Shown here: positions 21,566-33,687 of the stretch, piece by piece
Numbering within the stretch: the first letter of the stretch is position 1
How the letters are laid out: each line of letters opens with the position of its first letter
DNA from: Auriscalpium vulgare
Taxonomy: Eukaryota > Basidiomycota > Agaricomycetes > Russulales > Auriscalpiaceae
Length of the DNA: 64,000 bases
Direction: 5' to 3'
NCBI GenBank assembly: GCA_019915015.1
Contig: JAHBBC010000001.1
Location: 4,216,001-4,280,000 of the forward strand
The notes under the pieces: model-generated
The model's database searches: none
Seen by the model: the letters and a program-made list of their open reading frames with translations, nothing else
What the model was told of the DNA's origin: nothing
Made by a program: the position numbers and the translations under genes

Positions 21566-24500
21566 ATGGAGTCGTACAGATCGCCAATGGACGACGTGTC
21601 TGACATCTTCTCTCTCTATTCCCATCCCATGACTGTCGGAGGCGCCACATCCGAGGGCTCTGATCCCCTCCCCACTCCTCTCGACCATCCCGCGCATAGG
21701 CCGTCCTTTAAACCCGCAGTGACGGGACCTCGGAGCATCATCTCCCGCAGAGAGAATGACAAACTGGTACGAGCGTACTCCGAGGCCTCTGATGCAGTGC
21801 GCTCGCGCTATGTGGACGGCGGCGGGCTCGAAATCGTCCCGGAGTCGCTGGAGTACATGTCTCCCCACGGCCCCGAGCCCTACGAGGAGTACTTTGCCAT
21901 CCCTGTCCAACCCGTGGCCCCTGCTTCTCGCAAGAGCTCCCTGCAGCGCCAGAAGTCGACCAAGGAGCTCATAAACCGTTTCGAATCTCTGTCATCGGAT
22001 GGAAGTCGCTCTGCGATGATGCGACCGTCGTCCCCTCCGAAGACTGCGCCAAGTCTATTCACGCCGACCGCCAAGGCAGAGAAGAAGGGTTCGCCTCTCC
22101 GCCAGTCGTTTCGCAGTCTGATGTCCGTGTTCAAGAAGGGGAAGAAGTCGAAAGACAAGAGCGACCCTTACCTCACTCTCCCGAAGCTGGACATGTCGGC
22201 TTGCACGTTGACCTCTACCCCGTACGCGCCACCGTCTAGCACCGAGGTGGACGCCTCCCACCCCAGCTCCAGCCGTGCGCCGGGCTCGAGATTCTGCACG
22301 TCGCCCAACGTATATGCGCTCCATTCCGGTCCTCTGCTTTACCTCTCTCGCCCTCATCCGGCGTCGACGGTCATCTTGCCCGTATGGATGAACTGCGAAG
22401 CCGTGCTGCACGACACGCACATACTGCTCTCGGCGCCGACCTCCCAGGGTGTTGCCGCGACGAACATTGTGTCGCTCTCGGCATGCACGGACGTTCGGTC
22501 GTTATCTGCGGGCAACATCGACGCAGAAGAGCAGGCGCTTCTGCCCGCGATGGAAGGATCTGAGAATCCAAAGGTGTTCGAGGTGGTCTTTGCGGGTAAG
22601 GACGCCCAGCGTTTCGCCGCGCCGACGGTGCAGGACAGGGCTGCGTGGGTCAGTGCCATCTGGTGAGGGTCCATTTTCTTCCCGTCTTTCCCACCGGAAC
22701 TTATCTAAGCTCGTCAGGGATGCGATACTTAAAGCGCAGGACCAACAGACCCTCGAGCGTCGTCAGTCTGAGCGACGAAGCATCATCCACGTGGACACAT
22801 CCGCAACAGCCTCTTGCGACCTCTCCCGTACGACTACACCAGTGTCAGCCAGAGATCGTCTCCCCTCGCCCGTTGCAGTGCCTTCGTCGAGTCGTGAAGC
22901 TTCGATCGCCCATCCTTCCGTCTCCGACGAGGAACGCCCTTCCAGGCTGAGCGCGGCTTCACCCGAGCAACCTCCTTCTCCACCTCCAAAGGCGCAGTCT
23001 GTCCTGAGCAGTCGGTCTGTTGACACTGCTTCGCATGACAGCCGTCTCTCGACCCCTCCGCCATTCTCCTCCACAAGTGACAGGCTCACTCCCACATCCA
23101 CCCCTCCCTCGCGCGCGCCCAGTCCATCTATCATGAACCTTGATCGGCGTTCCGTCGTCAAGCAGCGCCTCGCCGAGATGCAGCGCACGCAGTCTGTCGA
23201 CGCGCGCACCAGCACCGCGCGATCAACCCGCTCAACCGAGTCCCGAGCTAGCTCCAACCTGACGCCGCACACACGATTAACGAGCACGCGCGCCTCCACG
23301 CGTTCTTCCGCCCCGTCCTCGCGCGGCACGAGCATATACTCTAAAGTCGGGTCGGACGCGTACGCGCTTGACAACAGCAGCCGCCTGACGTCGCCCGTTT
23401 CCGCAACGTCTGAGTCATCGCACAGCACGGTGCTCCCGCCGGGCAGACCGAAGTCGGCCTTCGGGATACGCGAGGAGATGCGCCAGCGCGATAGGATGGA
23501 GCGCAAGCAGTGGTCGGAGGCAGCGGGCACTCCGTCTGCGATGGAGCGCGACGAAACGCGGGCTTCCGCCACCACGGATGGTCCTGCGCCCTCGCAGTAT
23601 GCGGCGTCCATGCCAGAAGACGACGTCACTGCGCTGCTAGACGTTATGGATGCGCACGCGGAGCGGCAGGTCGATCTGACTGCGGACATTGGGGACCAGT
23701 TGTCTGAGGTGCACGAGGACGTGAAATCGGTCGCGCAGGGCGTACGCGCAGCGATCTCCGAGCGTGGACAGGACTCCCGGAACATCGCAGAAATGCGTGA
23801 TGCGCTGGACGGCTTGCGCGATGCGGTGTTGCGGTCGCGAGGCAGCGGCGGCAGCGTGGTGCTGGGAGATGAGAGCAAGCAGTCTGGGGATGCGCAGATT
23901 CTTCAGGCTTTACAGGACATCCAGGAAGTTTTGAAGGTCGGTCAGCCGGCGGCCGGGCCGGACAAGGACGGCTATCCGGCGATCGCGGTGTACTCCAACG
24001 AAAGACCTTCGGCGTTCGCCCGTGCACGACCTGCATCGCCCGCAGCACCCTCCGACCTTTCTGATATTCAGCGCAAGCTCGATGCGTTGCTTTCCATGTC
24101 TCAAGCCTCGGACGCGGGCGAGAAATCATCGTCACCTGTTCCTGGCATACAACGGGTTCGTCCATCTGCTACCCTTTACTCGCTTTTGTTGCTCATCCTC
24201 GCAAAAGGCTTTATCTGTGAGGAAGGCTTCTGGAGAGGCCGGTGGCTCTGAAGTTGGAAGTGCAGTCTCTACGGCCCAGGTACGCCTGTCCTGGACGTTC
24301 CCGAGTGTCGCAACTGATAATTGTGTAGCTGCAGGAGATTATGAGCTTGCTCCGCAACGAGGAGGGTACACGTACTCTTCAGATGGAACAGCAAGCGGAC
24401 AGTGTCCGTTATCTGAACGAGCTGAACATGGTAAAGCAATCCGCAGCCTCTCCATATCACATTGCTGATTGCGTCTGCTGTACAGTGGCTTGAGGCCTTC

Positions 24501-25372
24501 GTCAACAATGGCACGGCGCAGATACAGGCCGTCGCTGAGGGCGTGCAGAAACTGTGCGAAGGGATCGGCGCTGTCGACGAGCTCCGCGATGCACCAAAGG
24601 CTCCCGAAGACCGCGACCAACCCGGGCTTCTGGGCGCACTGAACAAATTGCTCGCCGAAGGCGAAGTCCGGAACAGAGATTCGGCAGCACTTCAGAGCAC
24701 GCTCGATGGTCTCGCGGCGGCGCTCAATGATGATATGCGGAAGAATGCCGAAATGCGCAGCACGTACAGTGAGTTCGCAAACAGCATCGGCTTGGGGCCC
24801 GGCTGATCCGCTCTAGCTACGGAATCCGTTTTCGGACTTATAGACCGCCAACGGCAGGACCAAGAGCGCATGCTGCGTACCTTAGCCTCCGGTACGCGCA
24901 CCGCGTGCTACAGCTGTCTGCCTCTATCTGACCGTCTAAACAGAGCTCTCTGAAGACATTCGAGGAGAAAGGCTGAGGTTCGTCGAAGCGATGAAAGAAG
25001 CGACGGCCATCAATGTTCAGAGTGCGTAGACCCTCTTCTAAGGCTTGAGCGTTATATAACTGTCGACAAGCAGTCCACGTTGAAGAGTTCAAGAAGGAGC
25101 TCACGCGTGAGGTCATCAACACCACGCAGGAGGTCGACCGGCTGCAGCGCGAGCGCCAAGTGCTAGAGCAGCAGATCGCCGACTTGTTTGCGTTCTACGC
25201 GAAGCAGAAGCAGGCGGCAGCTGTGAGTATCGACCCTCTCCCTCGCGTTATGTTCCTTGTTTACGACCTACAGCCTTCAAAGCATCATGCGCAACCGACA
25301 GCAGCGGGACCGAGTCGTGGCTCTTCGCGGCGAAGGGCACTCCCTAACCCTCCACCAGGTCAGAGGCATTGA
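21566..25372 (+). CDS. PH-domain-like, coiled-coil cortical/scaffold protein, copy 1
   Basis: Nine exons give 1130 residues: 21566-22662, 22718-24155, 24208-24279, 24329-24430, 24486-24768, 24817-24891, 24944-25021, 25074-25222 and 25274-25372. All frames join without stops. Residues ~1-270 are Ser/Pro-rich with a basic patch (SVFKKGKKSKDK). Residues ~280-370 look like a pleckstrin-homology domain (LYLSRPHPASTVILPVWMN ... FEVVFAGKDAQR ... RAAWVSAIW), which would bind phosphoinositides or protein. Then comes a long Ser/Thr/Pro/Arg-rich disordered region and a C-terminal series of coiled coils (VDRLQRERQVLEQQIADLF), ending in a Pro-rich tail. The acceptor before exon 6 could also be 27 nt further on, in the same frame. 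The specific function is not known. Confidence 0.75.
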
Positions 25373-25473
25373 AGGGTTGAATCATACCCATTTGCCACGG
25401 TGTTATATCAGGCATCGGAATAAATATGAAGGCCCGCAGGTGGCCAAAAGAACGTCGTCTTGGGATCCGATGA

Positions 25474-26370
25474 CCAGGTGGCGCTTTCCTGCTCCAGCGG
25501 TGTCTTCGTCACAACCTCGCCGCTCTCAGGGCTCTGGAAAGATGTTTTCTGTCACCAGCAGTGCATCCCATGATGATACAGTTGAGATTCAGTGAGAAAC
25601 TTACGCATAACAGATCGAACACCTCGGGATGGAAGCTTTTCCATGGCGCATGGGTGCTCAGAAATCTCGCCCCTTCACCACAAGACGCCCATCGGACAGG
25701 CCGGCCTTGGTTGTAGGTCTTGTAGGCGTTGACATGATGCGCGAGGTGCTATTCCTGAGGGATCTCGGTACGAAAAGAGAAGAGGACTGCGAGCATAAGT
25801 CTGGCGTGGTCACAGCGAACAACCTGCACGGATCCGTCACCACATCGCCGGCCTTGCAACATTGAGTCTCATTGACAGAGCCGCGGCGCCGGCGGAGTGA
25901 GTGAGCGCCACCAGATTCGTGCGGTCGCCGGGAAGCATATTTGGTGAGCAAATTGGGAGTTAGGACTCACAGACTTCCTTGTACTGACTTGTAAGCAGGA
26001 GCTCGTTGAGAGCGGCACCGTCGCCATGGTTCGGTGCCTCGACGACCCACGCGGTGTCAATGCGCACGCGCACGGGGCTATGTCGTTGCACGTCGAACAA
26101 GCGGCGCAGAAACGGCACCCACCATTCTGCGTCTAGGGACAAACCGCCAGCAGCCAGTTCGCAGTCTCCAACAACTTTTACGACCGACTCACTACCGCTG
26201 ATGGCGCACGTCAGGAGCAAATTGAGGGTACGTACGCCTGGTACTCGGTTTGCAGGAACGGTCGACGTGAATCCAGTGGCCTTGAACCTGAAGGGAGCAT
26301 CGCTATAGTGCATTACCGGAGGGCATTGAAGCGGTGCGTAAGCTTTAGCGGACGGGGATGTGATGGCCAT
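25474..26370 (-). pseudogene. Alpha/beta hydrolase, unit A copy, decayed
   Basis: Homologous to the intact gene at 39296-40698. The 5' part is readable from ATG 26370 (MAITSPSAK) through the first intron, and retains the EAPNHGDGA motif. Lesions relative to the unit B copy: the end of intron 2 and the start of exon 3 are deleted (around 25950-25970); the intron 3 donor has changed from GT to AT (TCA|ATGAGA, near 25875); and about 430 bp containing the last exons with the catalytic-histidine motif is missing, the join lying at about 25474. A second deletion of about 170 bp lies just beyond. The gene cannot encode a complete hydrolase. Confidence 0.8.
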
Positions 26371-26746
26371 TGCGATGGGGTGCAGAACTGTCGACAAGAT
26401 AGGCTGTCGTTCCATCAAGTTCGGCTTCGTACTTAGCGGGAGATCCATAGAGCGGTATGGTATGGTAATGGGCCCGAAGCACTCCAGACGAAAGGCAAGG
26501 CCACGAGGGGTCAGGCCCGATAAGGCCATGGACAGAGTCCGAACAGACGCTGACTGATTACAGCCCGAGAAAACAACATGCTTGCGGGACACAATATCAC
26601 CACATGTAACCAGACATACGGCACAGATCCGGACGGCACGCCTTCCGAGAACGTCGCGAAGAGCTTCACCGGGAACAAGTCCGCCGACCGCAAATGATTT
26701 TCGCATCCTCAAATGGCTGCATCACATCAAAAGACAAAAGAGTTTA

Positions 26747-28534
26747 TCATAGGATTTGAGTGCCGAGTCGACGCACCAGTAGTTGCCTCGCAACCAAGCA
26801 CAGAATGGCGCCTGTCGTGATCATAACCTGCCGAGATGCCCAAACACGCCGTCAGATGAGTGAACACAGCGAACAGCGTCTGTAACGTACGGCGCTGAAG
26901 GCGATGGGCTTCGACCACTGAAATGTGGACCCGAGAAGTTTTCCATCGATTGGCGTGCCGGTGAGCGCTGAGACGGAGCTCAGGGCGAAGGCAAGACCCA
27001 TGCGCACACTGTAAGGTAAACCTCAGAAGCGGGCGTGTTGCGTTGACGCCGAACGCACCCTAGCTCTTGCTCGCTTTTACTCATGTTGCTGAGAACTGGC
27101 GACAGAAGCGAGAACCCTGCGCGTCAAACGACTGCGCGTCAGCGCGGCGGCGGAAATTTCAGATGGAATCGGCACGTACATGCGCCTACGAAGAACCCAT
27201 AGATGACGGAAAAAACGACGACTCCAGCGACCGATTTCGCGCCAAAGAATGCCCACGCAAGGATAGCGCAGAGGAAGGCTGATGCTGTAAAAACGTTCAT
27301 CTGGCCGTACCGCTGTGCTAGAAGGTTGGGCAGTATGCGTCCGGGTATCGCCGCCCCGTTGAGTATTGTGAGCTGTGGACAAGGGATTGTTCCGTGAGTG
27401 GCATCCGTAATGAGCGGTGAGGAGACTGACCGAGTAGAATGCGAACTTGGGGTCCATGCCATGCAATATCGTGTACAATTGAAGGTACCAGTCTGGACAG
27501 AACGGTAGGATTCAGCGACTGCCACTGCCCAAAATCAATCGACTGACAAGGGAAGTAAATCCCCCAGTTCATGAACAGGCCACTGGACCTTTGGTCAACT
27601 CCCGAAACTAGGGTAGTGAAGATACAGAACACACCCTATCGCGACGAACATATACGGAACGTCAGTCAACAGCTCCCTCATTCCCGCTGGTTGTTGCTGG
27701 GACTTCGTCGGTGGGGGCCGTGGGTACGAAGTCATCAACGTGTTTGCAGCGAGTAGCATGCCGAGAGCCAAAAACGCCGACGCGCGGACGCTCCACGCAT
27801 ACGAGACGCCATTTTGCAGAAGTTGATTGAGCATGATGGGGAAGAACATCCCGCCAGCAGGCAGTCCTACACATCAGTCGTGAGCCGACCGAGCCGCACT
27901 GACCAAGACACTCTTACCACTTGATGCCAATCCCATGGCCAATGTCCTCCGGGAACCCCAGTGTTCAGACTGCACGGCGAGGACGGGGATATATACCAAG
28001 CCGGACCCGATGCCCATGCCGATTCCCTGCGACAGGAAGAGCTGGTAATATTTGTCCGGGTGCGCAAGCGATACCATGAACAGTCTAAGTCGGACAATCA
28101 GAGGCCTGCATGCGTCCTGATACATATGCACGTACGAGAATGTGAATAGGAGCGACCCCGCGCCGACGACCACGCGGAAGTGGCCGAGGTCGTGCAGCTT
28201 GCCTGCTGGCAACCCCATTGCGATGAGGAGAAAAAGTTGTGTTGAGCCAATCCAGCTGATGCGCGTCGCAGACGCGGCGTGCGAGCGAGTGTAGAAGTCC
28301 TGATAGATCCCGAAAGAGTTTGTATATCCAAATGTTGAAGCAATGGCTAACCAGCTGAAGAGAAGCTCAGCAGTGGAAATGGACGGCAGAGAAGGGCATC
28401 ACTCACGCGCCAAGGAGAGTCATCCATGCGCGGGCGCCACCGTAGATGCTACGCGATGCAGGGGACGTCATAGTGGATTCCTCGGAGTTCCGGACGGTCA
28501 TAGCGAACGAAGCATGTTTGTCGAGAGGCTCCAT
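26747..28534 (-). CDS. MFS transporter, monocarboxylate-transporter (SLC16-like) family, unit A copy
   Basis: Start ATG 28534 (MEPLDKHASFAM), stop 26747, about eight introns. The protein has a short cytoplasmic N-terminus and multiple hydrophobic segments. Landmarks are FGYTNSFGIYQDFY near TM1, LFLSQGIGMGIG, the loop ILNGAAIPGRILPN, the segment GLAFALSSVSALTGTPIDG, and a C-terminus ending LGTQIL. These match fungal MCT-like permeases, which move small carboxylates or related solutes with protons; the substrate is not predictable. The donor of one intron that is GT in unit B has become AT here (GGGGG|ATTTAC, near 27560). A cryptic donor 13 nt downstream (T|gtcagt) restores the frame and adds four codons, so the gene may still be functional. 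Confidence 0.75.
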
Positions 28535-30153
28535 GTAGATGTTGTGGACCGGTAGATGAGAGTAGGAAGAGAAAATTGCGGGGAGGACGAGGGGCCGCGA
28601 AGCAGCACAGGGACGGGCGATATGTCTCGCATGTCAGTCTTCCGATAGAATAAGTCCTTTAACTTCTAGAAGGAACTCGAGATACAGATGAATAGCGCCT
28701 GTATCGGAGGTTGATTCCGGGTGCACCTGGTCGCGCCAGTAGCGCTCAAAACGAATTCAGGGCACCAGTCAACATGTGAGAAGGAGACCGTTAGCAATAG
28801 AATACATCACGACAAGAATGGATGGCAGGAAATCAAATGTGAACGGGGAGGAAGGAATTGCATGGGAGTAGAGACGTTCCTGGAGGGTGTGGCGACATCT
28901 AAGGTTGATGGTATGTGAATGTGTCATGTCTGAAGCTCAGTCATAAAATATCGGTGCGGGAGGGGGGTAGTATCTCACCAACCAGCTGCGAAAAAATAAA
29001 ACCAGAGTGCCTGCAACGTGCCTGGACGCTTTTGACCATCTCCAGCGATCTAAGCTCTACGCCTGCACACTCCCCGCGTTTCGAGGGTCTTGGGCTCTTC
29101 AAATATTTGCGCGGACCTCCATTACTCCTACAGTTGCATCAGTGAAGCGGTGAAACTACGACATACCTGTAAAAATCCGGTAACCCGGGAATGACGACCT
29201 CAAGCCGACGGGGCCAAAGAGTCAATTGTCGACAACGATTGGCGCTATGATTAGCTGCCTAACTGTGAGAAATACTGCCCGGAGGATGATGGCGAGTCTG
29301 TAACCATACGAAGCTTCATGACGCGCCAGAAACCGTGGAATCTCCGTCTCAGCGTGCGCACGTAGCAATTTGGCCCTTGGGTCTCTGGATCTTCCGTCAG
29401 CGACCTGACAACTGCCACGACAACATCCAGAACCCCAGTGCAGAATGTTGAAGTACTGGACTGCTGGACAGTGTTCAACATCGTGAAGCACAGTGGTTCT
29501 GAAGGCGGCTGAGCGAAAGTCTGCCCGGCTCTGCCGGCAGTTCGCCGCTCGACGGTAGCCTGACAGTGACAAGTCGGCTCATTCCGGCCGAATCCGCCGC
29601 ACGGCCGGCGCTCGCCCGCCCCCGTCTCGTCTTCGCTTTTTCATCTCTTGATCCAATCTTGAACTCTTATTTTCGCAACTCCATCGACCAAACATCAAGG
29701 CATCTCTGCGACCGAATGCGAAAGCTAAGTATACTGGGAGTATGTGTCCAGGCAAGCACAACTTCTAATCTGCAGCGCCCCACGCGCCTGAGGACAGGAA
29801 TACTTGGGACACTGTGTTCAGCAAAAACGGTGGGCGTGGACAGGATCTGTGCCCCTTGCGGCGAGTATTGATCTTTTCATATTCTTATCGCGGCACGTTG
29901 CGTGTTCTGTGTCCCTTCAGGTCTATCACAGGCATCCTGTGACCTCGATGTATCGCTAGCTTTTGCTTCGGTTCTAAGTTCGAGTCGGACTCTCGATCTC
30001 GTGCCGTCACAGTCACTAGTCACTTCTGTCGCCTGACTTCTGGAATTGAAGGCGAGGACAGCACTAGCGCGCCAGCCTCCAGTGATCGCTTGTTTCTCTT
30101 TCTCGGCCCAATCTCATCGAACCCCCATCCTCTGCGCATAGCCCGCGCCCGCC
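28535..30153. other. MFS upstream region, end of duplication unit A, and upstream region of BTB-B
   Basis: No gene supported. Sequence to about 29480 matches the region upstream of the unit B MFS gene (to about 45850), with many substitutions. From about 29570 onward it matches the region upstream of the other BTB genes, including a shared tract near 29880-29960 (cggcacgttgcgtgttctg). Confidence 0.5.
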
Positions 30154-31200
30154 ATGTCTGCCATGGATCTGGTTCCATACGAAGGCACCATCAGGGACGT
30201 CGCTACTCCTTTCGACGATCCCACTGCGCGCGTCATTATCATTTCGTCCGACAACATGCGTTTCCGCGTCCACGAAAAAAATTGTTTCCCTCGCATCGCC
30301 AGTCCTCGCAGACCTTATCCTTTGTGGCAGGATCTCGTCCAAATTGCGTCTCGACAAGGGCGTCGACAGTGTCATTCAGCTCTCCTACGACGGAAGGACC
30401 GTCGAGCTCTTCCTCCGCTGGTGCTATCCCGTCGCCCTACCATTTCGATCCATCGAGGACCTCCACTGTCTCCGACGTCTCCTTGAAGCTGCACGCGAGT
30501 ACAAGACCGACGTATCCGACGGTGTCGCGGAGTGCGCGCTGCGCGAAGCCTTTGGCAGGGACCCTTTGGGCGCATACTGCGTTGCATTTGCATTTGGGCT
30601 GCAAGATTGCGTGGCGGCGGCGGCGCGGAACCTCCTGCATACCCGCTTCTCCGAGCTGGATTCCCCCCATCTCGACCTGCTCTCCGCGGCACAGTACCGG
30701 GATGTCATGCGGTACCACGATGAGTGCGGTCTCGTGGCCCATCACACGGCCGTGGAATGGTTCCACGAAGTTCCATATCTCGTCGCATACCAAGAGACCA
30801 TCTCTTCCGAAGGTTTACCACAGCCTCCGTCGGAATGGGGCCATGTGAAGTGCCTCGTTGCGGGTCCCGCTCCTCAGCTTCGTTGGACAAACGGCAATAT
30901 CGACGATTATTGCGTCGCTCCAATGTTCGTGTGGAAGTATCTGAACGCGGTCGGGGATGAATTGCAAGTGCGGCCAGCTCCGCGGACTGTGCTGGAGCAT
31001 AGCACGATGATGCAGGTCAAAGGCACGCAGTGCCCGGGCTGTGCCAAGCACTTCTCTGCCGGTATGTCGGCCCTTAGGCGGCGGCTGGCGGAGGAGGTAG
31101 AGAAGGAGGTTAAAAAGGTGAGCTCACTGTGATTTGCTACCAGGTGTGCTTGTCCTGACCATCTCAACTCTACTAGGTCAAGTTGCCCAACACCGCGTGA
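30154..31200 (+). pseudogene. BTB/POZ domain protein, copy B, with homopolymer frameshift
   Basis: The same architecture as copies A and C: start ATG 30154, BTB domain, a CPGCAKHF motif, a terminal intron (31118-31176, gtgagc...ctactag) and an 8-codon last exon ending at 31200 (VKLPNTA). A run of seven A at 30275-30281, inside the BTB domain, shifts the frame by +1 relative to the other copies. Both flanking frames are otherwise open and similar to the paralogs. The sequence has diverged clearly from A and C but keeps reading-frame quality after the shift. It is either a recent pseudogene or a sequencing error in a homopolymer. Confidence 0.75.
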
Positions 31201-31535
31201 AAATCAAGGATGAGGCTCGTCTCTTTCATTTGATGATTGAGTTGAGTAGTCGGATGGCTGCAGACTGTCACAATCTTCATCAAAGTACTTGCATATACAG
31301 AACGTCCCCGTCAGTCTAGTACTATAACATTTGGGCCGTACGGTACTCTGAGACTATGTAAGTACTAGTATTGGGAAGCATTTTGTCGTCATGAACAAAA
31401 TTTTCAACGGCGAATTCATAGCAGTGACTCAGCGAGGCGAACGTCTTCGGGAACCGGAGCGAGTTGGCACTTTCCGGCTCATCTCCTCGTCCGACGTCGC
31501 CGCCGACTCACTAGAGACGGATCAGCCTGAGCGTA

Positions 31536-32105
31536 CTAGGACATCGTGACATAAATGATCGGGGAGACAGGAGGAGTATAGAGCATTTGACTGGCCTCTC
31601 CGGAGAAGGGTTATTGATACAGCTGATATACAAACACGAGTTGGTCATTGTAGAGTGCATCCTAGTCTGAGGATGGTGGGTCATATTAGCAAACAAGCAA
31701 ACAAGGAAACATCGTCAGGCTTGGCAAGGCGAGGTGAAGAAAGTCAGTGCAAGAGCAGGGTATAGAAGTTAACAGTGACCAGTGCCAGCAAAGCGAAGGC
31801 CCAAGAGTTGACGTTGAACCCTAGCCACGAAATGCCAGCTAGCCTGCTGCCAGCGCTAGCAGGTCAGGCTGCAGCTGCGCAGCAGTGATTATGAGACGGA
31901 GACGGAGCCGGGCTGCTGCTGGCATCCCCCGGTCACCGCGTTCCCCGCTTTTTGTCTTGACCAATTGCAACTATCCAAGCGGCGGCCGAGTCCATCTCCT
32001 CGACCTCAGCAAACAGTTTGAACAGCGATACCCAGGGTTGTGAGCCCACCTCGAGCTTGGATCGCAGCCATTACAGCGCCGACAGGGAACGTGAAATGTA
32101 AATGA
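31536..32105 (-). other. Duplicated X-type upstream region ending in a dead start
   Basis: The stretch 31545-32105 aligns with the X2/BTB-A intergenic region (17895-18440). At the position of the X2 start codon an ATG is present (minus strand, 31542-31544) followed by TCC and then a TAG stop (31536-31538). Sequence further left shows no X homology. The duplication therefore copied the divergent promoter but not the X gene. Confidence 0.6.
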
Positions 32106-32504
32106 AAAATATGCATGGTGCTGAAGCAGCCTGACTCTTCGATTGCAAACTGTGGATACTCCTCGCGGTGAGTCTCGCTCTTATAGATTACTCTTATCGC
32201 GACACGTTGCGTGTTCTTTGGAACCTGAACCCTTCTCAGGTCTCCCCATACTGACTTTGAATCAGAGCCCACTCTTCGACACTGGACGTCCTGTGACCTC
32301 GATGTATCCGCCTCCTTTGGATAGGAGCTGACATTTCGATTCGAGCTGGGCGGTCACATTCGTCTGCTTCTCTCGCCTGTCTTCTAGACTTCGAGGACCG
32401 ACTGCTGCGCACTCTCGCCCCATAAATCGCTCGCTGGTCGCTTGCCCTTCTTTCTCAGCCACGCTCATCTCACCCTCATCCTCTGCGCATAACCCGCGTC
32501 CACA

Positions 32505-33577
32505 ATGTCTGACTCATCTACTGTGCTGCCAACTGAAAACCCCATCAGAGACGCCTCGGCGCCTTTCGACGCTCGCAGTGCGCGAGTCATAATCATCTCG
32601 TCTGACCGCATGCGTTTCCGCGTCCACGAAGATATCGTCACCATTGCATCGCCGATCCTCACCACCCTCATCGATCGCGGTCGGCTTTCGTTCAAAAGGA
32701 GTCTGGAAAAGGGCGTTGACAGTGTCATTCACCTCTCCGACGATGGGAAGACCGTCGAACTCTTACTCCGGTGGTGCTATCCCATCGCCACACCATTCCG
32801 ATCACTTCAGGATCTCCAGTATCTCCGATGCCTACTCGAAGCTGCCCGCAAGTACGGGATGGACATGAACGACGGCGTCGCGGAGTGTGCCCTGCGCGCT
32901 GCATTCGGCAGTGACCCTTTGGGCGCATATTGCGTCGCATTCACCTTCGGCCTTCAGGACTGCGCCGCGGCGGCGGCCAAGAACCTCCTGCAGACACCCT
33001 TCTCGGACCTCGACTCCCCACACATCGACTTGCTCTCCGGATCGCAGTACCGGGATGTCATGCGGTACCACGATGAGTGCGGCGTCGCGGCGCATCGCGA
33101 GGCAGTTCAATGGTACCATGAAGTACCATGCCTCGTCGCATTCCAAGAATGGATCCCTTGCGAAGGTCCACCCCAGCCTCCGTCAGAATGGGGCCACGCC
33201 GGGATATGCCTCGTCGTGGATCCTGCGAATCGACCTTCTTGGACGGATGGCGATGTGGACGACTATTTCGTGGCCCCAATGTACGTTTGGGAGTACCTGC
33301 AGGCGGTTGGGGGGGACCTGCGTGTGCGGCCAGCCCCGAAAACCGCCCTGGAGAGTAGCGCGATGCTCCGAGTCAATGAGACGACGCAGTGTCCGGGCTG
33401 TAAGAAACATTTTGCCACCGGCATGTCGGCAATCATGCAGCGTCTTGCGCAGGAAGTCTCCAGGGCGGTAGAAAAGGTGAATACCTATATCGTAACTCCT
33501 GTCAGAGTAGTGTGCCTGACCATGACAATGTCTACTAGATTCTGTTGCCCAATACCGCGAAGCCTGTATTGAGTTGA
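32505..33577 (+). CDS. BTB/POZ domain protein, copy C
   Basis: Nearly identical to copy A at an offset of 13,625 bp: exon 1 is 32505-33476, the intron 33477-33538 and exon 2 33539-33577, encoding 336 residues. Differences from A are concentrated in the first ~45 codons (the start reads MSDSSTVLPTENPIRDAS); later only isolated changes occur, for example Asn to Asp and His to Tyr in the second half. The BTB domain is intact. The abrupt drop in divergence after the first codons suggests that conversion with copy A began inside this gene. Confidence 0.8.
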
Positions 33578-33687
33578 TCCTCGCGTTTTTAGTGTTCGGA
33601 GCGTGTAGACTCAGCATAGCATATCAGAGTCGTGACGGGGGAAGAACTCAGAGGAGCCCATTTGAGATATATCTCGTACCCTCAAAC

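Larger units (their letters stand above)
17880..29480. repeat. Segmental duplication, unit A
   Basis: This block is repeated in the same orientation at about 31536-45850 (unit B). It includes the upstream region of X2, BTB, Ohr, PH/coiled-coil, alpha/beta hydrolase and MFS genes and sequence upstream of the MFS gene. From 18880 to 25372 the offset to unit B is exactly 13,625 bp with no net indel. Outside that core the copies differ by many substitutions and indels. Confidence 0.9.

Noticed and set aside
22763..23878. 371-codon minus-strand ORF (and its copy at 36388-37503)
   Set aside because: Antisense shadow of the Ser-rich exon of the PH/coiled-coil gene; its Ser/Arg composition is the mirror of that exon and no domain is present.
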